From NCBI GenBank assembly GCA_000421065.1, contig ATWD01000002.1:682001-746000 (forward strand): a stretch of DNA of 64,000 bases. The letters are read 5' to 3'. Origin of the DNA: Acidobacteriaceae bacterium TAA 166 (GTDB lineage Bacteria; Acidobacteriota; Terriglobia; Terriglobales; Acidobacteriaceae). Of this stretch, positions 43,563 through 51,902 are shown piece by piece. Numbering within the stretch: position 1 is the stretch's first letter; each line of letters begins with the position of its first letter. Both the position numbers and the translations under genes were made by a program. The notes beneath the pieces were generated by a model. It ran no database searches. It was given only the letters and a program-made list of their open reading frames with translations, and was not told where the DNA came from.

Positions 43563-45905
43563 TTGATCGCAAAACATCTGGCCTCGCTTGGTCTCGCCGC
43601 TCTCCTGACAGCCACTCTGCACGGCCAGCGCGAGATCATCGGCCCCGGCGGTGGCGGTGCCATGTACAACGTCACCATCAACCCCAACGATCCGCGGGAG
43701 GTCCTGCTCTCTTGCGACATGACCGGTGCCTACATCAGCCATGACGGCGGTCACCACTGGCGCATGTTCAACCTGCGCGGAGGCATCCGCTCCTTCGTCT
43801 TCGATCCCCTCCATAGCGGCACCCTCTACGCCCTCACCGATGCGCTATGGCGGAGCACCGACGATGGCGCAACCTGGCACATGCTCTGGCCCCGCCCCAC
43901 CTCTATCCGCGCCATCCAGATGGACTCCGACCATGCCGAGGAGACCTTCGTCACCACCCCCAATCCCGTCGGCACCCTGACCAGCCTCGCCGTCGATCCC
44001 GCTAACTCAAAGATTCTCTACGCCACCGCGACCGGCAAAGACCATCCGGCAGTGGTGAGGTCAAACGACCTAGGCCGCACCTGGAGCATCCTGCATCCGG
44101 TCACCCAGACTCCCCTCCGCCTCTGGGTCGATTTAAATTTGCCCAATCCACATTTCCCCGCCCCGCGCTCGCCGCGAGGCAACCGCGATCTCTACATCGC
44201 CACCTCCACCGGCATTGAAGCCCGCATCCGAGGCGCATGGCAGACCCGCCCAGCCCCTCCCGGAACGACTCTCTTCGACGTCACGGCAGGATCTCCCGCC
44301 TCGTCCTCATCCGCCCCAATCTTTTACGCCGTTTCTCAAGGCGACCATCCCGGCCTGCTCCTCTCACACGACGCTGGCCAGACATGGGAGCCTTCCACTC
44401 TCCCGGGCGCCGGCGCCGAAATCCGCGCCGTAGCCACCAGCCTTCACCATCCCGAGATCGCCTACGCCTCCTTCCGCAGGATGAGCCTCGACAGCAAGAC
44501 CCTCCAGGGCGTCGCGAAGACCACCGACTCCGGCCAGCACTGGACCATCGTCTGGCACGCCGCCGCACACCAGGAGTCCGCAAACGTCCATGACGCCTGG
44601 ATCGCGCGCGAGATGACGCCCTCCTGGGCCGAGGAGCCTCTCAGCCTCACCGTGGACGACCGCAATCCTGACCTCGCCTACGCTACCGACCTCGGCCGCA
44701 CCCTCTCGACCACAGACGGCGGCAAGACCTGGACCGCACGCTACTCCGAACCGGCGGATGCCACTCAAACCTCGTGGCGAAGCACCGGCCTGGATGTCAC
44801 AACCGTCTACGGCTACGAGATCGACCCACACAATCCCAGCCGCCGCTTCATCCTCACCACCGACATCGGTCTCTTCCGCAGCGAGGACTCCGGCCACTCC
44901 TGGATTCGCTCCACAAAGGGCGTTCCGGACAAGTGGGAGAACACTACCTACTCGGTCGCCTTCGATCCCGCGACGCCGGGCAAGATGTGGGCAGCGATGA
45001 GCTACGTCCACGATCTTCCCCGCCCCAAGATGTGGCGCCACCGCTCCACCAACGACTACGTCGGCGGCATCTGTGCCTCGACCGACGGAGGCCGTACCTG
45101 GAAGGCCTCGAACACCGGCATGGCCCCGACCGCCCCCACCCACATCCTCCTCGATCCGAAGAGCCCTGGAGGCCATCGAACCCTCTGGGCCGCCACCATG
45201 GGCCACGGGATCTACCGCTCCACCGATGACGGCCACACCTGGTCCCCGATCAATAACGGCATCGCTCAGCCCGACGCCCTCGCCTGGAGGCTCGCGCTCT
45301 CTCCCGACGGCGCGCTCTACACCCTTGTCGCCCGGCGCAGCGAGGACGGCAGTTTCGGTAACTCCGGCGATGGAGCCTTTTATCGTTCGACCGATCGTGG
45401 CGACCACTGGAGCCGTCTTCCGCTACCCGCCGGGGCCAACGCCCCCAACGGCCTGGCCATCGACCTGCGCGATCCCAAACGCCTTTATCTTGCTCTCTGG
45501 GCTCGTGCAACGCCAACCACCTCTTCCCACCCGGCGAAGGAAACTCCCGACCACCCTGAAATTCTCAACGGAGAAGGTGGAGGCATTGCCCTCTCCACTG
45601 ATAGCGGCAAAACCTGGCGTTGGATCCTCAATCGCGATAGCCACATCTACGACGTCACGATCGACCCGCGCGACTCGGACACCCTCTACGCCACAGGCTT
45701 CGAGTCCTCCGCCTGGATCTCGCGCGACCGCGGCGAGCACTGGTCGCGCATCCCCGGCTACAACTTCAAGTGGGGACACCGCGTTCAGCCGGATCTTGAA
45801 GATTCCAGCAAGATTTACATCTCCACCTACGGTGGAGGCCTGTGGCATCTGCCGATCTCTGGCGAACCAACCCACGACATCACCACGCCCGAGTTGAAGC
45901 CTTAG
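43563..45905 (+). CDS. Secreted BNR/WD40-like (sortilin, GH74-type) propeller protein
   Basis: A 780-residue exported protein. TTG at 43563 is chosen because GAGGAG sits 5 nt upstream and the reading MIAKHLASLGLAALLTATLHGQ splits as a good signal peptide. The GTG at 43548 is an alternative. The body holds repeated Asp-box/BNR motifs such as SHDGGHHW, STDDGATW, SNDLGRTW, SHDAGQTW, TTDGGKTW, SEDSGHSW, STDGGRTW, STDDGHTW, STDRGDHW, STDSGKTW and SRDRGEHW. This implies one or two large beta-propellers as in GH74 xyloglucanases and VPS10 domains. Catalytic acids cannot be assigned from sequence alone, so enzyme activity is unproven. Confidence 0.85.
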   Translation: MIAKHLASLGLAALLTATLHGQREIIGPGGGGAMYNVTINPNDPREVLLSCDMTGAYISHDGGHHWRMFNLRGGIRSFVFDPLHSGTLYALTDALWRSTDDGATWHMLWPRPTSIRAIQMDSDHAEETFVTTPNPVGTLTSLAVDPANSKILYATATGKDHPAVVRSNDLGRTWSILHPVTQTPLRLWVDLNLPNPHFPAPRSPRGNRDLYIATSTGIEARIRGAWQTRPAPPGTTLFDVTAGSPASSSSAPIFYAVSQGDHPGLLLSHDAGQTWEPSTLPGAGAEIRAVATSLHHPEIAYASFRRMSLDSKTLQGVAKTTDSGQHWTIVWHAAAHQESANVHDAWIAREMTPSWAEEPLSLTVDDRNPDLAYATDLGRTLSTTDGGKTWTARYSEPADATQTSWRSTGLDVTTVYGYEIDPHNPSRRFILTTDIGLFRSEDSGHSWIRSTKGVPDKWENTTYSVAFDPATPGKMWAAMSYVHDLPRPKMWRHRSTNDYVGGICASTDGGRTWKASNTGMAPTAPTHILLDPKSPGGHRTLWAATMGHGIYRSTDDGHTWSPINNGIAQPDALAWRLALSPDGALYTLVARRSEDGSFGNSGDGAFYRSTDRGDHWSRLPLPAGANAPNGLAIDLRDPKRLYLALWARATPTTSSHPAKETPDHPEILNGEGGGIALSTDSGKTWRWILNRDSHIYDVTIDPRDSDTLYATGFESSAWISRDRGEHWSRIPGYNFKWGHRVQPDLEDSSKIYISTYGGGLWHLPISGEPTHDITTPELKP

Positions 45906-46030
45906 GCGTATCAACATATTTCTTGATTTGGCCAACTTTCTTGATTGGCCAACCACTTGCCGTTTTAGTCCTCGCTCATTTCCTTCACTCATTTTAAAGA
46001 GTGTCATTCGGGCGGAACATAAAGCATTAA
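45906..46030. repeat. Short direct repeats beside the 46.0-kb palindrome
   Basis: Two near-identical 17-18-bp units containing TTTCTTGATT and TTGGCCAAC lie in tandem at about 45919-45954. A degraded partial copy of the palindrome arm (GTGTCATTCGGGCGGAAC) lies at 46001-46018. Confidence 0.45.
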
Positions 46031-46200
46031 GGGTGTCATCCTGAGCGAAGCGCGCAGTCGAAGGATCTGCTGTTCTTCTCCTCGCCATTGAATCCTGATG
46101 GATCCGCAACAGGTCCTAGAAGTCATGGAAGACCAATGGCTAAGAAGAGGAGCGCAGCAGATCCGACTGTGCGCTTCGCGCTCCGCTCGGGATGACACCC
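46031..46200. repeat. Long palindrome of the GTCATCCTGAGCGAAGC type
   Basis: The left arm (46031-46090) begins GGGTGTCATCCTGAGCGAAG and contains GGATCTGCTG. The right arm (46134-46200) ends CGGGATGACACCC and contains CAGCAGATCC. Allowing gaps, the arms pair over about 60 bp around a loop of about 43 bp. The GTCATCCTGAGCGAAGC-GAAGGATCT core is one I have met as an intergenic repeat in many bacteria. It precedes the radical SAM gene by 90 bp. Confidence 0.7.
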
Positions 46201-46289
46201 CTAAAAAACTAGCCTCAGAACCCTGTTCAAAACTCCCACTTGACGACGGTCTGAAGCCCGCTTATTCTATATTTCAGAAAGGCGAACAA

Positions 46290-47468
46290 ATGGCGAAAAT
46301 GCATCGCAACGCCAACTCGCTCTTCCCTATCCTCGGACAGAGCCCCACCGGCATCGCGCGGATGGCCTTCGAGTCCACCCGCGCCGACGAAGGGCATCTC
46401 ATCGAGTTCCGCGGCCTTCACGTCCGCAGCGTTCTTAACCGCTCCGTCTCCAAGCGTATGACCTGGATGGCTTGGAGCATCAACCCTTACCGCGGCTGCG
46501 AGTTCGCCTGCCGCTACTGCTACGCCCGCTACACCCACGAGTTCATGGCCCCGGCGCCAGGCCAGCAGCCGCAACCAGGGGCGCCCGACTTCCGCGACCC
46601 CAATACCTTCGAGCGCCTCATCTTCATCAAACAGAACGCCGCCTGGCTGCTCCAGCAGGAGCTTCGTCGCTTCGACCCGTCCCAGCAGATCGCCATTGGT
46701 ACCGCCACCGATCCCTGGCAGCCCATCGAGCGACGTGCCCGCATCACCCGCAGCCTGCTCGAGGTCTTCGCCCGCCGTTCCGGCTACAACATCGGCATCG
46801 TCACCAAATCCCGCCTCATCCTTCGCGACACCGACCTGCTGCAGGAGATCAACCGACGCAACCGCCTCGTCGTCCATATCACCATCACCACGCCCGACGC
46901 CACGCTCGCCCGCCTGCTCGAGCCGCGCGCCCCGCGACCCGACCTCCGCCTCGACACCGTGCGCCGCCTGCGCCAGGCCGGCATCACCACCGGCATCCTC
47001 TGCTCGCCGCTGCTACCCGGCATCACCGACACCGAAGAGGCAATCAACCGCATGGCCTTCCATGCGGCTCAGGCTGGAGCCAGCTTCTTCTCCGCCAATC
47101 CGCTCTTCCTCAAGCCGTGCTCCCGTCCTACCTACCTGAGCTTCGTTCGGGAGCACTTCCCGGCGCTCATGCCCGAGTATGAGCGCCGGTTCTCCCTCGC
47201 CGACTTCGCCGCCAAGCCCTACGCTCAGCACCTCAGCCACCTGGTCTCCCAGGCCCGTGAGCGCCACGGCCTCAACCGCCGCTGGCGCGAAGATTCGGAC
47301 GATCTCGACGATCACACCGAGACCAGCCCTGAGCTTCCGCTCGCCCCGCAGCAAGAGAGCACACGGCCAGATCCTCGACCGCTTGCTCCCGAACGAGAGA
47401 GACGCAAGCCACCCGCTCGGGCCGTGACCTCCACACAGAGACCAAGACAGCAAAGCCTCTTCGGTTGA
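46290..47468 (+). CDS. Radical SAM protein, SplB/Rv2578c-like group
   Basis: A 392-residue radical SAM enzyme. The 4Fe-4S motif is CEFACRYC (Cys70, Cys74, Cys77) inside NPYRGCEFACRYCYARYTHEF broken by the loop, the form seen in the spore-photoproduct-lyase-like PA0069/Rv2578c family. It is followed by IGTATDPWQPIERR and ITRSLLEVFARR typical of that group. A Gln/Arg-rich tail extends after residue 340. The start ATG at 46290 has AAAGG upstream, and the longer frame passing through the palindromic repeat is rejected. The substrate is unknown. Confidence 0.88.
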   Translation: MAKMHRNANSLFPILGQSPTGIARMAFESTRADEGHLIEFRGLHVRSVLNRSVSKRMTWMAWSINPYRGCEFACRYCYARYTHEFMAPAPGQQPQPGAPDFRDPNTFERLIFIKQNAAWLLQQELRRFDPSQQIAIGTATDPWQPIERRARITRSLLEVFARRSGYNIGIVTKSRLILRDTDLLQEINRRNRLVVHITITTPDATLARLLEPRAPRPDLRLDTVRRLRQAGITTGILCSPLLPGITDTEEAINRMAFHAAQAGASFFSANPLFLKPCSRPTYLSFVREHFPALMPEYERRFSLADFAAKPYAQHLSHLVSQARERHGLNRRWREDSDDLDDHTETSPELPLAPQQESTRPDPRPLAPERERRKPPARAVTSTQRPRQQSLFG

Positions 47469-47520
47469 CGGCACGGCCACGGATACGCCGACAAACACAA
47501 AGAACTAGGGTTTTGGGGAG

Positions 47521-47695
47521 ACGGGCTGCCGCGCGGGCAGCGCACCCTTCGTGACGCGTATACCGGCTTCGCCGTGGGCCTCCCGCTGGTCGGCGCAAAG
47601 ATTTTCGCAAGCGACCAACGGGAGCCTCACCCCGAAGAGAGTACACGCGTCACGAAGGGACCGCTCCACGCGCAGTGGGTTCGGCCGGCAGGCCA
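47521..47695. repeat. Long palindromic interspersed repeat, copy C
   Basis: A roughly 175-bp copy in the same orientation as copy B. Left arm: GCTGCCGCGCGGGCAGCGC, CGTGACGCGTATACCGGCTT, GGGCCTCCCGCTGGTCGGCG. Right arm: GCAAGCGACCAACGGGAGCC, CACGCGTCACGAAGGGACCG, CCACGCGCAGTGGG. It lies between the convergent ends of the radical SAM gene and fmt. Confidence 0.85.
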
Positions 47696-47701
47696 GAATC
47701 T

Positions 47702-48637
47702 TTATTCTCCCAGCCGCTCTCCAGAGTTGATCTGGAACCCGCGCAGAATCTCTGCCGCCGGCATGCGGCGCTTGCCTTCCATCTGTACCTCTTCGAGCTC
47801 GAGCATGCTTCCCTCGCCGCAGCCCACCAGCAGCCGGCCCTCATGCAGATGAATCACACCCTCTCCAATCGCCTCCGCAGGCACCACCGGACGCAGCCGA
47901 TGCGCGATCAGCTTCTTCCCCCGCAGCGTCGTAAAAGCCCCCGGCCACGGCTGGAAGCCACGCCAGCGATCATGGATCTGCTTCGCTGTCCGTGAAAAAT
48001 CGATGCGCCCATCCTCGCGCGTAAGAATCGGCGCGTGCGTCGCCATCGAGTGATCCTGATGCGAAGGAAACAGATCCCCCGCCTCCAGCCGCCTGAGCGT
48101 CTCGACCATCAGAGGAGCTCCCACCTCGGCAAGGTTCTCGTAGACCTCGACCGCGGTCTCCTCCTCCCCGAGGGGAATCGCCTGCGCCAGCAGCATCGGC
48201 CCGGTATCGAGGCCAGCATCGAGACGCATCGTCGTCACTCCGGTGGTCACCTCGCCGTTCGCGACCGCCCACTGTATCGGCGCCGCGCCCCGATACTTCG
48301 GCAGCAACGATCCGTGCAAGTTGATGTTGCCGAACCTAGGCAGCTCCAGCATCCACTGCGGAATGATGCGTCCGTAGGCGACCACCAGAATTGCATCCGG
48401 CGCGACCGCCTCTAACTGCGCGCGCAGCTCGGCGTTGTTCTTGATCTTGTCCGGCTGAAGCACGGGGATCCCATGCGTCAGCGCGGCCTGCTTGACCGCA
48501 GGAGCAAGCACCTGCTGCTCGCGTCCTGCTGGACGGTCTGGCTGCGTAAGCACCAACGCAACTTCATGGCCAGCCGCCAGAACAGCCTCAAGCGTGGGAA
48601 CGGCAAACTGGGGAGTACCGCAAAAGACGAGTCTCAT
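47702..48637 (-). CDS. fmt: Methionyl-tRNA formyltransferase
   Basis: A 311-residue enzyme that formylates initiator Met-tRNA with 10-formyl-THF. Conserved elements: the N-terminal MRLVFCGTPQFAVPTLE, the catalytic NINLHGSLLPKYRGAAP (Asn106, His108), DTGPMLLAQAIPL with the catalytic Asp, and a C-terminal OB-like domain (FTTLRGKKLIAHRLRPV). It is the last gene of an aroC-def-fmt operon, 43 bp after def. The fmt/def pairing is common in bacteria because deformylase removes the formyl group that Fmt adds. Confidence 0.97.
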   Translation of the reverse strand: MRLVFCGTPQFAVPTLEAVLAAGHEVALVLTQPDRPAGREQQVLAPAVKQAALTHGIPVLQPDKIKNNAELRAQLEAVAPDAILVVAYGRIIPQWMLELPRFGNINLHGSLLPKYRGAAPIQWAVANGEVTTGVTTMRLDAGLDTGPMLLAQAIPLGEEETAVEVYENLAEVGAPLMVETLRRLEAGDLFPSHQDHSMATHAPILTREDGRIDFSRTAKQIHDRWRGFQPWPGAFTTLRGKKLIAHRLRPVVPAEAIGEGVIHLHEGRLLVGCGEGSMLELEEVQMEGKRRMPAAEILRGFQINSGERLGE

Positions 48638-48680
48638 TCCTTATAAGACTATCCGGAGCGCAGTCAGGATGCGCCGGGAG

Positions 48681-49214
48681 CTACCATTCACCGTTCTTGA
48701 TCAGCTTCTTGATCTTGCGAACGGTCAGGTCCTTCTTCAAACGGCTCAGGCGCTCGATAAACAGAACTCCGTCCAGATGGTCGATCTCATGCTGAAAGGC
48801 GCGAGCCAGAAGCTCCTCACCCTCGATCTCGAACCACTCGCCCTTGGCGTTCTGCGCCCGCACCTTCACCTTCGCCGCGCGCCTCACCTTGTCGCGGATG
48901 TCGGGAAGCGAGAGGCATCCCTCTTCCTCGTACTGTTCGCCCTCGCGCTCGATGATCTCCGGGTTGATCAGAACCAGCTTGTCTTCTGGGTTCTTCTTGA
49001 AGCTGACATCGATCACTGTCAGTCGCTTCGACAGCCCTATCTGTGGCGCCGCCAGCCCGATCCCATGGGCTTCGTACATTGAGGCAAACATCTCCTCCAC
49101 CAGCTTCCTCAGATCTTCGTCGAAAACAGTGATCGGCTCTCCCGCCTTATTCAGAATCGGGTCCGGATACTTTACGATCTCGTGGATCTTTACGTCTTTG
49201 TTCTCTTTCGCCAC
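48681..49214 (-). CDS. def: Peptide deformylase
   Basis: A 177-residue metalloenzyme that removes the N-formyl group from nascent proteins. All three motifs are present: GIGLAAPQIG (residues 51-60), EEGCLSLP with the metal ligand Cys100, and HEIDHLDG with His142, Glu143 and His146. It lies 21 bp after aroC and 43 bp before fmt in one operon. Confidence 0.98.
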   Translation of the reverse strand: MAKENKDVKIHEIVKYPDPILNKAGEPITVFDEDLRKLVEEMFASMYEAHGIGLAAPQIGLSKRLTVIDVSFKKNPEDKLVLINPEIIEREGEQYEEEGCLSLPDIRDKVRRAAKVKVRAQNAKGEWFEIEGEELLARAFQHEIDHLDGVLFIERLSRLKKDLTVRKIKKLIKNGEW

Positions 49215-49235
49215 TTCTCTCTGCTCTTCTTCGTT

Positions 49236-50411
49236 CTAGAACTGCTTAATCTGTTCGAGATATCCGATGTAGTTACGCTTCAACTCGCCGAGCGAATCTC
49301 CACCGAACTTCTCCAGCACCAGCCGTGCCACGGCCAGCGCGACCATCGCCTCCGACGCCACTCCGGCCGCCGGAACCACACAGACGTCCGAGCGCTCATA
49401 GGCGGCCTTGACCGGCTCGCGGGTTTCAAAACTCACGCTTCCCAACGGTCGGCGCAGCGTCGAGATCGGCTTCAGATATCCTCGCACCACCACGTCCTTA
49501 CCATTTGAGATGCCGCCTTCGATGCCTCCGGCGTTGTTGTGCTCGCGCGAGAACTTCGTGAAGTCTTCCTCCGCGCCCTCGTAACCGATGGCGTCGTGTA
49601 CGGTCGAGCCCAGCGACTCCGCCGCCGTCACGCCGCGTCCGATCTCAACCGCCTTCACCGCCTGCAGGCTCATTACCGCCTGGGCCAACAGACCATCCAG
49701 ACGCTCATCCCAGTTGATGTGCGTTCCCACGCCGGGGGGAAGTCCATGCACCACCACCTCGAAGACCCCTCCGACCGTATCGCCGGTGCGCAGAACGCCG
49801 TCCACCTCGGCCTTCATGCGAGCCTCGTCCTCGGCGTCGACGCAGTTCAGCAGAACCTCGTCTTTCTCGGACAGCGCGACGATCTCCTCCCATTTCGCCG
49901 GCCGCGATAGCTCCGCCTTGCCCACACGAATCACGTGCGACAGCACCTCGACCCCTACCTCGCGCAGCAGAAGCTTCGCCAGGGAGCCCGCGGCCACGCG
50001 AGCCGTCGATTCCCGGGCGCTGGCACGCTCGAGCACGTAACGGGCATCGGAGAAGTTGTACTTCAAGGCTCCCGCCAGGTCGGCGTGCCCGGGACGCGGC
50101 GAGGCTACGGCCTTATGCTTGGCGGCGTCGCCCTCCTCCACCGGCAGGATCTCGGTCCAGTTCTTCCAGTCATTGTTCGCGATGGTCATCGCGATGGGCG
50201 AGCCGATAGTCTTCCCATGGCGGACCCCCGACAGAATGTGCGCGGTATCCCGCTCGATGCGCATGCGTCCGCCCCGGCCATAGCCGCGCTGACGCCGCCA
50301 AAGCTCGCGGCTGATGAACTCCTGATCGACCGGCACCCCGGCCGGAAGACCGCTGACCAGGGCGACTAAACTCTCACCGTGGCTCTCCCCTGCTGTGGAA
50401 AATCGAAGCAT
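49236..50411 (-). CDS. aroC: Chorismate synthase
   Basis: A 391-residue FMN-dependent enzyme that converts EPSP to chorismate, the last step of the shikimate pathway. The N terminus has MLRFSTAGESHGESLVALVSG and RRQRGYGRGGRMRIE split by short gaps, then GKTIGSPIAMTIANNDW, RPGHADLAGALKYNFSDAR with ERASARESTARVAAG, and late GGIEGGISNGKDVVVRGYLKP. The ATG at 50411 is taken in preference to the TTG at 50423. First gene of the aroC-def-fmt operon. Confidence 0.97.
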   Translation of the reverse strand: MLRFSTAGESHGESLVALVSGLPAGVPVDQEFISRELWRRQRGYGRGGRMRIERDTAHILSGVRHGKTIGSPIAMTIANNDWKNWTEILPVEEGDAAKHKAVASPRPGHADLAGALKYNFSDARYVLERASARESTARVAAGSLAKLLLREVGVEVLSHVIRVGKAELSRPAKWEEIVALSEKDEVLLNCVDAEDEARMKAEVDGVLRTGDTVGGVFEVVVHGLPPGVGTHINWDERLDGLLAQAVMSLQAVKAVEIGRGVTAAESLGSTVHDAIGYEGAEEDFTKFSREHNNAGGIEGGISNGKDVVVRGYLKPISTLRRPLGSVSFETREPVKAAYERSDVCVVPAAGVASEAMVALAVARLVLEKFGGDSLGELKRNYIGYLEQIKQF

Positions 50412-50491
50412 CTGCTGGCACAACCCTTACTCGTAATGGCTTAGGACGAAACTCTATTGTAACAACCGCTCCGCCTTGGCTCCCTGACCGC

Positions 50492-50551
50492 AGAGCGCGT
50501 CACGAAGAGTGCCCCACGCGTAGTGGACCCGCGCGGCAGCGCAGGTCTTGA
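50492..50551. repeat. Long palindromic interspersed repeat, copy D (one arm only)
   Basis: About 60 bp matching only the outer right arm of copies A to C: GCGTCACGAAG, TGCCCCACGCGTAGTGGACC, CGCGCGGCAGCGCAGGTCTT. The centre and other arm are missing. It lies between aroC and the end of the OB/HD gene. Confidence 0.7.
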
Positions 50552-50557
50552 CCCGCC

Positions 50558-51634
50558 TTAGTCCGCAGGAGTCTCTTCTACCGTGGGGAGAGCTTCCGCA
50601 TCCGTCTCCACCGTCTCCAGCAGAGACATCTGTCCGCTCTCCGGTTCCGTCCACGTCTCTTCCTTCAGCCAGGCACGCGTGTTGAACAGGGGCCGCTCCA
50701 TCGAGCGTATCCAGTCGGTCACCTCGCCCGCGCCCTTGCTCTGGGCCTCGGCCGCGGCAAAGGCGTTGCGCAGCGTCTGCATCTTGGCCTCGAGATCGTC
50801 CAGCGTATTCAGCAGCAGGGCCTCGGGAGTCATCGGCAGCTTGGGCGAGCCGAACTCGTACTTTCCGTGATGCGACAGGATCATGTGCTCGACCAGGATG
50901 CGCAGCTTTTCAGGAAAGGGCGCAAGCTCGCGGACCTTCTCGATCAGCATGCCCTGCGCGATGCTGATATGGCCGATCAGCTGGCCCTCCAGCGTGTATC
51001 CGAAGCTCGACTTCCAGTAGAGCTCCCGAACCTTGCCGATATCGTGCAGGATCGCTCCCGTCACCAAAAGCTCTGGATCGACCTCGGGATAGAACGGAGC
51101 GGTCGCCACGCAGACCCGAACCAGCGTAACGACGTGCTCCAGCAGGCCTCCGATCCAGGCATGGTGCAGTGTCTTGGCCGCAGGAGCCACCCGGTAGGCC
51201 TCGGTGATGGCCGGATCGTCGAGAAAGGCGAAGACCAATCGCTTCAGGTCGGGATTCGTGAAGGCGCGGACATAATCGCGCAACTCCATCCACATCTGGT
51301 CGATGTCGAAGCGAGTTACCGGGAGATAGTCGGCGGGATCGATCTCGGTCTCCGCGGCGAAACGGAGCTTCTTCAACTCCATCTGAAACTTGTTCTGGTA
51401 ACGCGAGATCTGGCCCAGCACCTTGACGTAGCAGCCCTCAGAGCAGGACGTGATAGATTCCGCGAAGTCCTCCCACATCACCGCCGGCATCGAGCCGGTC
51501 TTATCGGTCAGGGTGACGGTAAGGAACTGGCCGCCCTGGCGCTTCTCGCGAAGCTGGAGCGAGGAGAGGACAAAGAAGGAGGTTATGAGCGAGTTGTCGA
51601 AGCGCGGCGCATCCGCGATAAAAAAGTCTTTCAT
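50558..51634 (-). CDS. OB-fold plus HD-domain protein (YhaM/CBF1-like 3'-5' exoribonuclease family)
   Basis: A 358-residue protein starting at ATG 51634 (MKDFFIADAPRFD); an upstream TTG would add 25 unlikely residues. Residues about 15-100 form an OB-fold nucleic-acid domain (QFLTVTLTDKTGSMPAVMW). Residues about 145-280 form an HD domain: HHAWIGGLLEHVVTLVRV, then AILHDIGKVREL with the HD pair, and ILSHHGKYEFGSP. This is the layout of YhaM-type 3'-5' exoribonucleases. The C-terminal 40 residues are acidic and low in complexity. Enzymatic function is inferred from architecture. Confidence 0.85.
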   Translation of the reverse strand: MKDFFIADAPRFDNSLITSFFVLSSLQLREKRQGGQFLTVTLTDKTGSMPAVMWEDFAESITSCSEGCYVKVLGQISRYQNKFQMELKKLRFAAETEIDPADYLPVTRFDIDQMWMELRDYVRAFTNPDLKRLVFAFLDDPAITEAYRVAPAAKTLHHAWIGGLLEHVVTLVRVCVATAPFYPEVDPELLVTGAILHDIGKVRELYWKSSFGYTLEGQLIGHISIAQGMLIEKVRELAPFPEKLRILVEHMILSHHGKYEFGSPKLPMTPEALLLNTLDDLEAKMQTLRNAFAAAEAQSKGAGEVTDWIRSMERPLFNTRAWLKEETWTEPESGQMSLLETVETDAEALPTVEETPAD

Positions 51635-51852
51635 CAGAAGACAAGGATACCCTGCGGCCTCCCATACAGTCCGTACAACTCCCGATGCTGGCCCTGTCAC
51701 TAACGCCAAAATGGATCCCGAAGACCAGCGGTTCTTTCAGTACGGAGTTACCGGTTCGAAGAAAGCGGGCAGTCGGTCACCACCCTAAATCGATTGAAAG
51801 GTCCCTTGCGAGTCTTCCAAAGCTGGCCGAAGCCGAGAAAATGGCAAGGAGA

Positions 51853-51889
51853 GTAACCGTCAAAATCGAGAATGACGGTTACCCTCCTT
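51853..51889. terminator. Bidirectional terminator-like hairpin
   Basis: GTAACCGTCA (51853-51862) / TGACGGTTAC (51873-51882), flanked by complementary AAGGA and TCCTT. It lies just past the end of the SurA-like gene, between it and the start of the OB/HD gene. Confidence 0.7.
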
Positions 51890-51902
51890 GCTGAATCGAT
51901 CC

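Noticed and set aside
46031..46200. CRISPR array or IS element at the 46-kb repeats
   Set aside because: There are no regularly spaced repeats and spacers, no cas genes and no transposase. It is one inverted repeat.
46098..46289. N-terminal extension of the radical SAM protein
   Set aside because: The extra codons are read through the right arm of a palindromic repeat. The ATG at 46290 has its own AAAGG site.
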